Assembly (NCBI RefSeq): GCF_026210795.1
Contig: NC_089443.1
Location: 62,001-126,000, forward strand
DNA from: Rhizophagus irregularis
Taxonomy: Eukaryota > Glomeromycota > Glomeromycetes > Glomerales > Glomeraceae
DNA: 64,000 nt
Direction: 5' to 3'
The notes below the pieces were generated by a model, which saw only the letters and a program-made list of their open reading frames with translations, searched no databases and was not told where the DNA came from. Positions 24,121 to 35,868 of this stretch are shown here, one piece after another (the first letter of the stretch is position 1; each line of letters starts with the position of its first letter). The translations under genes were made by a program, and so were the position numbers.

Positions 24121-24569
24121 GGTATGCACACACTTTGTGACCAAATTTGGTAAGTACAATTAACAATATACATTATTTGCATTATTTGCATAAAATTAAT
24201 TTTTTTAGGGACACAATGTTAGATACGAAAACTAATTAAATTCTTTAAAAATTTAAGTGGAAATTAAATATATGCAAAGAGTTGAATGAATTGTTTCAAG
24301 AAAGTTCAAAAATTTAAGCATGAGTTATTAATTTGTTCGTTAAATGATTTATTAATTATATTGTTTAATAAAATAAGTAATCATGTTTAATGGGGGATAT
24401 GTGTTCGGCCGTTCGGGTTACTTGCATTTATCTGTTGTTTATACAAATTAATATACACGAGGTGTTTGTTAATCTAATATTTTCATTACCATACCAGAGG
24501 TAAATAATAAGATTTGTATTCCAAATAATAAATTAATTTTTTATTAAATAAAATGAATATTTTAAAATA

Positions 24570-24930
24570 ACCATATTTTCAATAGTAATTTCATATTTTC
24601 GATAATAATTTCATAATATTTCCATATTTTTTATAATAATTCCATATTTATTCCATGTTTTTTTATAATAATTCCATGTATTTTTATAATAATTCCATGT
24701 TTTTTTATAATAATTCCATGTTTTTTTATAATAATTCCATGTTTTTTTATAATAATTCCATGTTTTTTATAATAATTCCATGTTTTTTTATAATAATTCC
24801 ATGTTTTTTTTATAATAATTCCATGTTTTTTTATAATTCCATGTTTTTTTATAATAATTCCATGTTTTTATATTTTTATATAGTTTCATACTTTTTATAA
24901 TAGTTTCATATTTTTTATATTTATTACATA
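24570..24930. repeat. minisatellite with about 20-bp unit
   Basis: About ten near-identical copies of TTTTTTATAATAATTCCATG, with degenerate copies at both ends (CATATTTTCGATAATAATTT). Length varies in the T run, as expected from slippage. The frame it opens on the plus strand (repeats of FYNNSM) is a repeat artefact. Confidence 0.85.
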
Positions 24931-24999
24931 TTTTCTAATTTCATATTATAATATCATATGTTTAATATTTGTTCCACATAATTAGTTCTGACTGCCCAA

Positions 25000-25817
25000 A
25001 GTTTCTCCGGTTCATACGTCAAGCCGTATGACCGAAATAATTACCATAAAAGGTAGTCAATAATGAGCTTGAGAACAATTCAATTTCAGTTTCAAAAAAA
25101 AATGAGTACCATAATATAACTACGCCATGATAATATAGCCATTTATGTTAAGAAACTTCATATGTCTAAATTAGGTTTATTACGCAACGATATAATAATG
25201 AACAAAATTTTTTTCAAAAATTTTATGATGGATTCAAAATTTTATACTGATAAGATTCTTATCTTCGAAGTTATCCACTATGAGTCACTTTTATTACATT
25301 TGTATCAAAGTTATTAGAGTTATTAGAATGTAAAATAACATCAAGATAATCACGATAAAAATTTCAAATTTAAAAAACGTAATCAATCATGCATCAAAAT
25401 AATTTCATCTATTTAAAAATTTTTTATTATATTATTGAGTGAGTACAATAATAATTATGTGGGAATTTTTTTTTTGTTGTTACAATAGTAATTAATCTAT
25501 TCGGTAATCATGAATTTTATAAACAGGGCGTGAATCATAAAAGGAGTGTGATTATACGTACATAGGTACTTTTAAAAATGTACTAATATAATGGATCAAG
25601 CACCTGTGCGTATTGTAAGGAGTTATATACAAAACGAACGAAAATAATAATAATTAAGTGTAATTTCTAATTGACCAATTTTGCATTCCGCTATAACAAA
25701 TTAACTAATTATCTATTAAGTTTAAGAAGGAAAAAGTTCCGTCACAAATAATAATGAAAGTAAATTAAGAAGGAAAAGTATAATCTATCTATCCGTCACA
25801 AATAATGAAAGTAATAA
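25000..25817. other. intergenic, no gene seen
   Basis: Ordinary AT-rich sequence. Near 25,720-25,820 a short imperfect duplication of AGAAGGAAAA...GTCACAAATAATGAAAGTAA occurs twice, just after the 3' end of the N/D-repeat gene. Confidence 0.4.
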
Positions 25818-27029
25818 TTAATTCCTAACTTTTATTCTTATACAATCGTCTTGAGCACCTCTCTGAGCGATCGGCATTATAACTGGTTGATGGGTAAAAG
25901 AAGAAACGATAGTACAAATTCTATAATCACCGGCAGGTAATCCATCATTAATATCAACACCGAGTATACCATTTTTAGCAGGTTGATCTAATCCTTTAAA
26001 GAAAGCGAATACTTTGGGATTTAAAGGTTTTCTTCTGTTATCATCCAATTTTTGAACAATTATATGAGAATGACCAAGAATTTTTCCATTTTTTAATTGT
26101 TGAGGTTTCACGTAATATTCTTTAACCGGATCAGAAAAAAATCCTGAAATTAAATTATCAGTAATAGTATCAATGCGAAATTTCTTTTTCGCTTCTATAG
26201 TAGATCCATCGGCCGGTTTAATTATTAAAGTTGAAATCATATTATCAACACTTGGAATTTCTCCCATAACAGTTTCAACACAATATCCATCAGGATTTTG
26301 AGTACCATCTCCTTTATCCAACTTTGAATTTTTACAAATATTGTTATTATTCTTATTATTATCCTTCCCATCGTTATTATTGTTATTATCATCGTTATTA
26401 TTGTTATTATCCTTCCCATCGTTATTATTGTTATCATCGTTATTATTATCATCGTTATTATTATTATCGTTATTATTGTTATTATCATTATTATCGTTAT
26501 TCTTATCATCGTTATTCCTATTATCGTTATTCTTATCATCGTTATTCCTATCATCGTTATTCCTATTATCGTTATTCTTATCATCGTTATTCATATCATC
26601 GTTATTCTTATCATCGTTATTCCTATCATCGTTATTCTTATCATCGTTATTCCTATCATCGTTATTCCTATTATCGTTATTCCTATTATCGTTATTCTTA
26701 TCATCGTTATTCATATCATCGTTATTCTTATCATCGTTATTCCTATCATCGTTATTCTTATCATCGTTATTCCTATTATCGTTATTCCTATTATCGTTAT
26801 TCATATTATCGTTATTACTGTTATTATCACCGTTATTATCACCGGTATCATCGTTATTTCTGTTATTTTTGTTGTTATTTCTCATATTATTGTTGTTTCT
26901 GTTGTCTTTGTTGTTTTTCATATCATTTTGTTTTTCAATGTCTAATGGAGCAGCATAAGATGAAGTTGCTACAAAAGCAATTAAAGCAACGATAAGAAGA
27001 ATAAGGAATAGATTGAGTTTCATGCTCAT
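25818..27029 (-). CDS. secreted Asn/Asp pentapeptide-repeat protein
   Basis: A single-exon protein of 403 residues. MSMKLNLFLILLIVALIAFV begins a clear signal peptide, probably cut after SSYA. Residues about 36-230 are almost only N and D with R, K or M, mostly as the pentapeptide NNDDK/NNDDR/NNDNR (15-bp DNA unit). The C-terminal ~165 residues form a compact domain with four cysteines (ICKN, GYCVE, RICTI, DDCIR), enough for two disulfides, and the motif LGHSHIIVQ. The protein is likely exported to the wall or host interface. A hydrophilic spacer plus a folded C-terminal module suits a wall-anchored or effector-like role, but I recognise no characterised family. The repeat tract makes long antisense frames, which are artefacts. 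Confidence 0.82.
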   Translation of the reverse strand: MSMKLNLFLILLIVALIAFVATSSYAAPLDIEKQNDMKNNKDNRNNNNMRNNNKNNRNNDDTGDNNGDNNSNNDNMNNDNRNNDNRNNDDKNNDDRNNDDKNNDDMNNDDKNNDNRNNDNRNNDDRNNDDKNNDDRNNDDKNNDDMNNDDKNNDNRNNDDRNNDDKNNDNRNNDDKNNDNNDNNNNNDNNNNDDNNNDDNNNNDGKDNNNNNDDNNNNNDGKDNNKNNNNICKNSKLDKGDGTQNPDGYCVETVMGEIPSVDNMISTLIIKPADGSTIEAKKKFRIDTITDNLISGFFSDPVKEYYVKPQQLKNGKILGHSHIIVQKLDDNRRKPLNPKVFAFFKGLDQPAKNGILGVDINDGLPAGDYRICTIVSSFTHQPVIMPIAQRGAQDDCIRIKVRN

Positions 27030-27059
27030 ATTTATTACTTTTATTATTACTTTTTATTA

Positions 27060-28690
27060 ATTTTTTTTTCTCTCTCTCTCGAAAGTTCGTAAGAAAAAAT
27101 TCGATAGTAAAAAAAAAATCTTTGTAATCTTTGTATATGAAATGTGTGAAATGGTATAATTATAGAATTATAGTGCACCAGGCGACTAATTGTAATTATA
27201 TGAGCGATGAAATCAATCAATGATTTCGGAATAAGCGGAAAAAAGCAAATGGTCAATTAGAAATAATGATTTAATAATTTTTCAAGGAAAAAAAAAAGTT
27301 CATTAGTTGAGGGTTCTTATATTAAATTATTCTAGAAATCTTTTTAGATTTGTAATAAATCTGAAACAATATTTTGACAAAGATCGAAAGAATTCAAAAC
27401 GCTTTCGAATCTTAAAATGGGTATAAACTACGTCATGCGTTTGTTATATTCAATGTTGTGTCACCTTTTTTATTACTAGATGTTACAGTGAACAAAGCAC
27501 GTTTTATGAACCAAAATTGGTTGTTTGATTAATTATACTATTCACGTTTTTACCTTTATCACTCTTTTTGGTAATAAAACTTTAATTATTTTCAACTTAT
27601 AAATAATAAATATGATCGCTTAATTTAAAAAGAACTATAGATTCCATTGTATTTTCTTTTCTTTTTACTCCAAAATAAAGAATTTTTTTTAACAATAGAA
27701 TTTTTTACCTACTTTGTAATAAAAATTAAAATTAGATCACACAAAACTTGTATTATTAGTACAACATGTCAGATCTTATAATCTTTGTTTCATAATACAG
27801 TAAGTAAGTAATAAGGATAAATAATCCTTTGTTGTAAATAACAATTACATTAATTAAATTCTTACACATTATAATTATCCAGTTAAAAATCCATCCCAAG
27901 ATTTTAGTTGTTTTTCGAATAAATAAAAGTCAAATTTTGAAACAAATAATCTTTCCCCCCGTATTATCAATCAATCAAACACTACATCACTATACTGGGT
28001 TTAGATAGAAAGTACTATTTCGTTATATACATTAATAAAAACGCCATTTTATCTCACATGTATCACCTTCTCCCTTCAAACTTTAAAAGAAATTTTATGT
28101 CTTGGCATACTATATAAGTCAACTCTTTTAGCATTTTCATTGAATTATTCAAAATAATTTATGGTGCTACTTTTTTTATATCATTCGAATTTTATGATTA
28201 TTTTCCTATCATATTTAAATAATTTTTTTTTTTCTAAATTTGAAATTTTATTCTTTCTAATCTTTTAACTTAAAAAATTTTTCATACAAGTTAATATGAA
28301 ATAAATCTTAATGGGTTTAATTCATAATATTGGTTATAAAAAGAAAAAAAAATGCAATATTGGTTAACGTTAACGTTAATTCATGAGTATTTAGATTCGT
28401 TGGAAAGGTGTTTTTTTTTTATAAATGTATATAATTACTTTACTGAAAGTAAATATTTGATTAAAACAAATTTCTATATTTATATGACAAGAGTGAAAAT
28501 AATCAATTATTTACCAAATTAAGTATCATCCAAAAAGTGAGAGAGAAGAAGAAGAAGAAAAAAAAGAAAAAAAAAAAAGGTTTCTAAAAAATTATTCATA
28601 TTATTTTTAATTAATAAAAGAATATATGTATATATAATATTAAATAATAATTCATTTTACTTTACCTTAATATCTTTTCTAATTTTTTTT
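27060..28690. other. intergenic, no gene seen
   Basis: AT-rich with homopolymers. A short palindromic GTTAACGTTAACGTTAA occurs at about 28,362-28,379. No coding frame is supported. Confidence 0.5.
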
Positions 28691-28703
28691 TTTATCATGT
28701 ATT

Positions 28704-30815
28704 TTAATTTTCGACTTCTGTTTCTATATTATTCCCTTCATTATCATTTGATGTTGTTTCCTCTAATTTTACTGATACATTTTTAGATTTTTCTGATGAA
28801 TCCTTATCTGTAGAATTTTTTGGACTTTCATTCGTAGAATCTATCGCTTGCTCTTCTTGATTCGTTGCGGTTGTATCTGGTTCATTAACATTTTTCTTAT
28901 TTTTAGTTTTTTTGGTAGGTCGACTAGTACTCGTATTCTTAGATTTACGTCCTCTTTTTCCTGTTGAAGTTCCATCTTGTTTATTTCCTTCAGTTTCCTG
29001 AACGAATTTTGGTTCATATACAATAAATCTATTTCCTAATGTGGCTCTAGATGTTGGTCGTACTGGTTTTGTTTTATCATCTGATGAACTTTTTTTACCC
29101 GATTTTTTACTTTGATCAAGATCCATTGATTCTCCTGATTCGGATTCTGCTCTAGATGACCTAACTGAATCATTTTTATTACTTATATCAATTTGAGATG
29201 GTGTTAATTCTCTTTCATTTTGAGGTGAAACAAATTGTGTAGGACTTTTTACTAATTCTTGTTGATTTGTCGTAACTTGTTGAGTTGTTTGTTTATCTCG
29301 TTCATTTTGTTGTGTTAAAGATTTTTCTCTTTCATTTTGATTAATAACTTGTGATGTCATTGAAATTTTATCCCGATGATATATAGCTGTCTCTTGACCT
29401 TGTAATGGCCAAACTGAATATGATGGAAGCTGTGGAGAAATTGGTTGATCATTTTGCCAATTCCGTACCGAAACAGGATAAAAATCTGAGTATTTAAACA
29501 AATATAAAAGTATTAAAAGATATGAAACATAAATTTAGATGAAATAATCTTACTTTAGATTGGTTTCCTGCGACAAGTGGGCTTAAGTCTTGACGCGTAC
29601 CTTGATCAGCTATCAATTCAGCTATTTGTTCAGCTGATGGTTGTTGCTCTGATAAAGGTGTATGTTGAAATAATGGCATATGTGAATTTGTTTGTCCAGG
29701 TATTTGATTAATACGTTGAAGATGATGTTGTAAACCTTTTAATAAATCTTTTATAGATTCCGTATTTGTTGGATCTGATTGTGTACCAATTTGATTTTGT
29801 GATTGTTGTAATGAACTTGAAGCATTTTTAGGTGCTAAAGGTCGTAATGATAAAGATTTTTTTTCTGATGATAATTTTGTTGTAGTTTGCTCAAGATAAT
29901 TTTTACCAAATATCCCTGATGTTGGTGTTGAAAAAGAATTTCTTTCTTGTTCAAGTAATTTAGCCAAATTTTTTGCTAAAGGACTAACACCTGGTACAGT
30001 TGAATTTGTTGAAGATAAATTTGAATTTTTTCCATATTTTTTAGTTAATGGATCTAATTCAATTTCTGTAGCTTCAATATGTACTTCTCCATTATCAACA
30101 TAAAGAAAAAATCCGGATATAAAAAATTGTGGATAAGAATCCCAATTACTAGCAATATTATTATCCCATCTATCATTATCAATTTGATAACCTATCCTAA
30201 ATCTTGATTCAGTATATTTTTTAGTATATCCACTATTAATTAAAGATTTTGTTCGAATAAATTGACAATTTTCTATTTGTCTTAGTGATCCAGGAACAGG
30301 TTGAGTGTTAAAACTTAAATATGGAGATGAAAGTGGTATCTCTTCAGGTTCCCAACAACCTGATGATGGTTTTGGGAAAGGAGTTGCAACAGAAACATTC
30401 AACTAATTTTTTTTAAAAAAAATGAAAAAAAAAAAATTCCCAAATTATTATTAATATTATTAAATCATAATAATAATAATAATAATAAAAATAATAATAA
30501 GGATAAGGATAAGAATAAGTATAAGGATAATAAGGATAATAATATGATGATTTAATAAAATAATAAAATTACCGTAAATCCCGTAAATCCTTCTACTTTA
30601 TCCACAGTTTCATATGAAAATTGGCCCACCAAAGTAACAACATCACCCTCAAAAAAAGGATGACAAAATTTAGTCACTTTCGCACTTGGAAGTACCTTAA
30701 ATAGGAATGTTCCAAATTGACCTTCTTCACATCTAAATCTACCCATACCATATTCAATGCCATTCTGACGCGATTTTTGATCTATTAAGGCGATAACATG
30801 CATAGTAGAACCCAT
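28704..30815 (-). CDS. multi-exon nuclear-type protein of unknown function
   Basis: Exon 1 is 30,815-30,573 (81 codons; MGSTMHVIALIDQKSRQNGI, then FEGDVVTLVGQFSYE). It joins in phase through a GTAATT donor to exon 2 from 30,402 (acceptor TTAG). Exon 2 has a globular part (WEPEEIPLSSPYLSFNTQPV; FFISGFFLYVDNGEVHIEA) and then a Gln/Ser-rich region. The last exon (to 28,704) is disordered and has a basic cluster GKRGRKSKN resembling an AT-hook/NLS. The second intron is ambiguous: GTAAGA at 29,553 is phase 0 and would break the frame, while GTACGC about 47 nt upstream is phase 1 and keeps it with the acceptor CTCAG at about 29,490. The N-terminus could be a beta-barrel domain, but I do not recognise the family. 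Confidence 0.65.
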
Positions 30816-30839
30816 CTTCTAATATGATTGATTGTTCTA

Positions 30840-32600
30840 ATTTGATAATGACTAAATACAATATATGTATATATATATAAAAAATAAAATAAAAAAAAAA
30901 ACCAAGAAAAAATTTTAATTATCGTGATAACAAAAATCAACAATGAGAAAAAAAAAGAAAAAAGAAAAAATTAAAGTCAATCAGATCATAATTATCATAA
31001 ATAAATATTTGAAAAATAGACACGAGATATTTACTTATCAAAGGTCAGCCTTTAAGTTCTTTTAAAAATTTCCAGATACGGAAAATTTGGAGACGGATCA
31101 ATGAAATATGAACAAGGAAAAAAGAAAAAGAGTTGGTTTATAAACTTATTGTAAGTTATTGATTTCCTTTTTTAATTTACATATTTGTAAACAAGGAAAA
31201 GCTGTAAGAGATCATGTATAAATAAAGTTGAATTATTTATATTTGAACTCTTACTGTTATAAAAGGAAATTTAAAATTGGGCTGAAGGATAAATTTAGAA
31301 TTCATTACAATAAAATACTTAATTTGGTAAGTACCAAAAAATATAAATAAATCGCACCCTATGAAAATTTTGGATTTCATTTAGAGGCTCATATTGAGAT
31401 AAAAAGGAAATACCAAAAAAGTATAATTTTATCGATAGAATCATAGAACATTCATAATGTAATACGATATTAACCAATAAAGTCAGCTCGTGATCAATTT
31501 TAAGGAAGCACAAAATAATTGTAATTTACATTACTTTTTCTATAAATGAATAAATCAATGAAATCCATTTTCAGAATTTTATTATAAACTCATTATTATT
31601 ATTATTAATATGGGAATTGACGGAATTTTTCACCGAATATAAATGAGCCTAATAAGCATCTATAAATGAATTGCATTGCCCATTTTAGTTTTGTCAAAGG
31701 TATAAAAAGGGATAAAACCTTTGATTACATAAGAGTTAATCGAAAAAAAGAATGAATTTTGTAAAAGAAAAAAGATTTTGCATATAAATAACGATAAAAT
31801 AAGGCGCAGTAGATTTCGCTCTATTGTAGTTTAGTAAAAGCTCTTATTTAGGTAAGTATATCATGACTTGTGATTGGGCAAATAGACTGTTTATTTTGGT
31901 TCTACATAATGAAGAAGTTCAAGAGATCATTTTCGAGCCAATTAGAATGGTAAATGCGTCGAACTCAAATTACCTTTTATATTTATCTATAAATAATATT
32001 TGTAAGTCAATAAAAAAAATTAGTAATATATATGGTATGTAAGAAGGATTGAGAGATTTATTTACCAAAAATGTAATTTTCACAAAATTTAACAAAGACT
32101 TGAATCTATAGTGTGTAAGAGGGATTAACATTTCGAAGAATCTAATCTGTTTCAAATTTCTGGTCAATTTTTAAAGTCGATCTGTAAAATTGTCCAATCA
32201 AATCGAACCTAATACATTAGCTCTACCATTGTCGTATCGATTATTTTTTTCAAAATAGAATCTATTTAATTGCTTCTATCCGTAAATTGTCTAATCAAAT
32301 TGACCTAATAATATTAGCTGGTTTAGCTCTCCAAATAACCACTTTAATGCCTACGATTGTTATGATCATTATAGATTATATGTATCGATCCATTGTTTTT
32401 TTTTCAAAATAGAATTTATTTAATTCCAATTGTTTATACTTTTGAATTTAGCTGATGCTAGCATCTTAACGAGCGATCATACTTAACTAGGCAGTGAGTA
32501 TTCTTCTGAGATTAGTATAAATACTTAATAAAAACATTCTCATCTCTCTATCAGATTATTGCATTCAAAAAGTTCATTAAAAATTTAAATAATGATTCTA
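30840..32600. other. intergenic with a degenerate direct repeat
   Basis: No gene seen. 32,181-32,275 and 32,280-32,425 share blocks in the same order (GTCCAATCAAAT / GTCTAATCAAAT, CATTAGCT / TATTAGCT, TTTTTCAAAATAGAAT plus TATTTAATT). This is an old tandem duplication with an insertion in the second copy. Confidence 0.45.
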
Positions 32601-32716
32601 AAATCGATACTTTTTAATTGGATCAGTCTTTTTATCGAAAGATAACAAAAAAGATATACATAATATACATACTATACTTATTATATTATATCTTTCAATA
32701 TCCTCATCCTAATTCT

Positions 32717-33730
32717 TCACATCTCATCATAAACTCTCTCAGCAATTTTACCTTTAACTGCCTCCTTTATCTTTTCTTTAGTTTCTTCATTAACATTTAG
32801 TTCAAATGAATGTTCTTGAAAAACTTCGGAAAACCCTATTTCTACAAACTCGAACTTCTTTGTAAATAATTGTATTGATGATTGATTTTTTGTAGAAATT
32901 TTTGCTGTAAACTTTGCTACATTTAATATATTTATTGCATAATTAAACATTAACAATAATGCATTCGTAGCTAGACCTGATCTGTGGTGTGACCGTTCTT
33001 TTATAAATTACAAGGAAAGAAAAATTATTTTAAAATATTTTATATTTAAAAATCAAATTAGAATGCTATTAATTTACCCGCTATCATGATTTCTATTTCT
33101 GCAACGTTTGGGTCTTCAATATCATTAAAAAATAAATTAACATCACCAACCATTTCTGAAATCACAAAAAAAAGTAAGAAAAATAGAAATGTACTCTTAA
33201 AATTCATCATAAACCAAGTTATTCTTACTTGCCGATTTTATTTCTTGATTTGTTAATTCATGTGATATTTCTGGTTTTACCAACACTATAAATGTACATT
33301 CTGTGGGGAGGGGAGGGAAAAATACAAAATTATTAAATATATCTTTTAAAAAAATCAATAAATGAATAAATTATAAAACTTACTGTTTTTGTCAACGTGC
33401 CATGTTCTTTGCATTTCATATTCTTGCTCAAGTGTTAATGGTTCCGATGCTGTCATTTCTAATTAACTTCAAAATTTAACAATTAACTTTGTTTATAAAA
33501 TAAATAAATACCATTAAAAAATCAAATACCTTGAAGAAAAGAAGATTGCATCCATTCGTGATATATAGGTACATGTTCAGGTTTGTATGGAACCAAAATA
33601 ACTTTTTCTCCAACCTAAAATATAATTTAACCGAAATGTGTTAAATCTCAGATATCACAATATGATTAACGAATCTACTCATCAAATAAAGCTAAAAACT
33701 TTCAATTACTAAGTTTTCGTTTTGTCGCAT
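32717..33730 (-). CDS. N-acetyltransferase 9-like GNAT protein, six exons
   Basis: Six exons join in phase to 203 residues: 33,730-33,710; 33,614-33,530; 33,458-33,384; 33,300-33,229; 33,155-33,078; 32,997-32,717. All introns are GT-AG. Recognisable NAT9 blocks occur in order: MRQNENLVGEKVILVPYKPE, HEWMQSSFLQ, TASEPLTLEQEYEMQ, CTFIVL, MVGDVNLFFND, AEIEIMIA, then HRSGLA (the R-x-G-x-A acetyl-CoA pyrophosphate loop), FTAKISTKNQSSIQLF and SEVFQEHSFEL. NAT9 is a GNAT-fold N-acetyltransferase; metazoan members have been linked to alpha-tubulin or microtubule stability, but substrates in fungi are unknown. The first exon is only 21 nt. It is divergently transcribed from the ASCH gene. Confidence 0.9.
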
Positions 33731-33893
33731 ATTGTAAAATTCAAAGATTGGCAAGGCTGTCCCTTTTATATATGCACTGCAGATCGAGGATCTTCAAAAT
33801 ATGGCGACAGTTATAATTACGTTATTTGGTTGATTTTGTTATGCTATCAATTACTATCACGAAAGTATTCCTCCAAAAATTAGTGTTAACAAA
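33731..33893. promoter_or_regulatory. 163-bp divergent promoter between NAT9 and ASCH genes
   Basis: The two start codons at 33,730 (minus) and 33,894 (plus) face away from each other. On the minus strand CATATATAAAAGGG at about 33,766-33,779 is a good TATA box, about 40 nt before the NAT9 ATG. No clear TATA faces the ASCH gene. The spacing suggests shared regulation. Confidence 0.55.
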
Positions 33894-34439
33894 ATGGCAA
33901 GCTCTTCTTCGAAATCTTCGCTCTCCTTAAAAATTCCGACACTTTACGCACTTACAATACAAGAACCTTTTGCAACATGTATAATTCATGGTCCAAAACG
34001 TTTAGAAAATAGAACATATTATTTAGACATTCAACAGTTGATCTCTGCATCTAATTCTAAAACTAATGATGGAATCTGGATAGCAATTCACGTTTCACAA
34101 TCAAAACGTAATCTTGGACCAAAAGATTCGACCTGTGCTATAATAAAGTATCAATGTTGGTCGGATTTACCTAGCGTGGAAGTGATGAAACAAAATTGTG
34201 GTAAAATTATTGGATTAGCAAAATTTTTTAATTGTGTAGAAGCTAAAGACGTGCCGGATGATAACGTTTGGAAGAGCATGGAGGATGATGATGGTACATG
34301 TAAAACAAAGCATTATTGTTGGATGATTGATGATGTTAAAGTTTTAGATAATCCTATTAAAAGTAAAGGTTCTTCTGGAATTTGGAAGGTGGATGATTTA
34401 ATTTCTAAACAGATATGGGAAAGTGTTGACAAAATTTAA
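33894..34439 (+). CDS. ASCH-domain protein
   Basis: A single exon of 181 residues with a good start context (AACAAAATGG). A Ser/Lys-rich tail precedes LYALTIQEPFATCIIHGPKR. The ASCH signature G-x-K-x-x-E-x-R is present as G33, K35, E38 and R40 (GPKRLENR). A strand GIWIAIHVS and GKIIGLAKFF complete the PUA-like beta-barrel pattern, followed by HYCWMIDDVKVLDNP. ASCH domains are predicted RNA-binding folds found in transcription coactivators (TRIP4/ASC-1) and in single-domain proteins; some bacterial members are hydrolases. Which role applies here cannot be read from sequence. It lies head-to-head with NAT9. Confidence 0.83.
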   Translation: MASSSSKSSLSLKIPTLYALTIQEPFATCIIHGPKRLENRTYYLDIQQLISASNSKTNDGIWIAIHVSQSKRNLGPKDSTCAIIKYQCWSDLPSVEVMKQNCGKIIGLAKFFNCVEAKDVPDDNVWKSMEDDDGTCKTKHYCWMIDDVKVLDNPIKSKGSSGIWKVDDLISKQIWESVDKI

Positions 34440-34798
34440 AATTTAATCTATTATTAATTTTATCAGAATTTGGGGAGAATTAATTTGTTGTTATTTTTAT
34501 AAAATGTATTGAAAACAAAATTTCTTTTAATTAATTTTGAAGATGGATATATGTGAAAAATGAGTATAAAAATCACACAGAACCATAATTACGGAATCAT
34601 GGCGCTAAAATTTGACGGAATATTTATATTGGTATTAAGACAATTTATTATATGATGTATTACATTGAAAGGATTTACTTCGTTCGCTATTGCAATTATA
34701 TTAATGTCAAATGCTCGTCCTTTTTCTTCAGCACCCGATTATGCTAGTTTCAATTTAATAAAGTGAAAATATAAACATAAAATTAATTATACAGGCTA

Positions 34799-35050
34799 AT
34801 GCGTGTAACCATAGGTCAGTATTCCGAGTACAGTGAAGAGACTGAGATCGAATTCACTGCAATTTTCGACCAGAGAAGAAAAAAGGAGAAGCGTTCTCCT
34901 TCACAAATGTACACCGTATTATCTGCGGAAATCGGACTTAGTCCTGGTACATTGGCCAGTTTCTATTGACATCAAAGAATTCCAAGAAAGACATCAATAG
35001 ATAAAATCATATCATGGATCAAGAAGGAGGGGATGGAACCGAGAGTGTAG
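34799..35050 (+). pseudogene. 83-codon helix-turn-helix-like ORF with one internal stop
   Basis: Starting at ATG 34,799 the frame reads MRVTIGQYSEYSEETEIEFT, then KKEKRSPSQMYTVLSAEIGL and SPGTLASFY, then TGA (34,967-34,969, codon 57), then HQRIPRKTSIDKIISWIKKE and a final TAG. Apart from the TGA the frame is intact. TGA is one CpG transition from CGA (Arg), which would fit the basic context. The helix spacing looks like a DNA-binding HTH, with a basic preceding segment. A TTATACAG acceptor-like site lies just upstream of GCTAATG, so this may be the last exon of a longer decayed gene. Confidence 0.45.
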
Positions 35051-35473
35051 TTAGTAATAGCAGTAGTATTATCAAAATTACCAATAGGTAGTATGGAGTA
35101 GCGGGAAGGAACTGCCATTATTACATTGCAAAACGTCTAGAGGCGGGGAGGCATATTTTATGCTTTATTCCTCCCTTGAAACATCTGCTACTCCAAACTT
35201 ATTTTTTTCTCTAATGTATTACTTTACGAAAAAATGTAATAAAAACTTTGATTTTTCATGTTTTATAAGATCAAAATAAGCATTGCACGTAACTTATTCT
35301 CGAGTTTTTTATTATTACTTTGCTTTTTGTGTTTTTTGTGTTACATATTACTTTCTCTGATTGAATAATAAACTAATTTTGAAACCTAATAGTTACAGTT
35401 TCTTTATCCAAACTCTCTATTTTAAACGCATCAAAATCTTTGGAGCATGACACGTTCTTCACAATAAATTAGC

Positions 35474-35868
35474 CATTTCCTATTCTAAGAATCCTCAAAG
35501 TTCGACAAATTCCTTCTAAAATTATAGCAAATTTAATTGAAAATACAAAAGGAAATCTTGTTAAAATTAAAATATATCGTGATAGTGTTAATATAGAAAG
35601 ACTTATTCAAGCAATTTATCAGAATTGTCCAAATCTTGAATATCTTAAATTATTATTATTATCTAATGCTGATTTAATTTTTCCGGAATTTAAAAAATTA
35701 TTAATTAAATGTAAATTTTAAATGAATTAGTTTTTAATACATATGATGATGATAAATTTGATTGGGTTAATTTATTCTCAATATTAACTAAATCATCACC
35801 AATTAGTTTGATTAATTTTCAAATCTGTGGGAGTAATATCAATACTACTGCCAACTCCGTAATTTTGC
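35474..35868 (+). pseudogene. leucine-rich (F-box-type) gene fragment with a frameshift
   Basis: The frame PILRILKVRQIPSKIIANLI continues through LIQAIYQNCPNLEYLKLLLL to LLIKCKF. It shifts by one base in a T run near 35,720 and resumes as NELVFNTYDDDKFDWVNLFS. The NCPNLEYLKL block is typical of the LRR half of expanded F-box-like fungal proteins. There is no F-box or start in this piece. It is truncated at both ends. Confidence 0.5.

Noticed and set aside
24655-24900. Plus-strand frame of FYNNSM repeats
   Set aside because: Pure translation of the 20-bp minisatellite; no flanking coding sequence.
26324-26995. Long plus-strand frames (223 and 205 codons) of Tyr/Arg/His/Ser or Leu/Ser repeats
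   Set aside because: They are antisense to the Asn/Asp repeat of the secreted protein; a 15-bp repeat without stops opens several frames at once. The minus frame has a signal peptide and a non-repetitive domain.
35080-35210. Possible TIR element (GGAGTAGC at both ends)
   Set aside because: Only about nine bases match at the ends and no target duplication was found.
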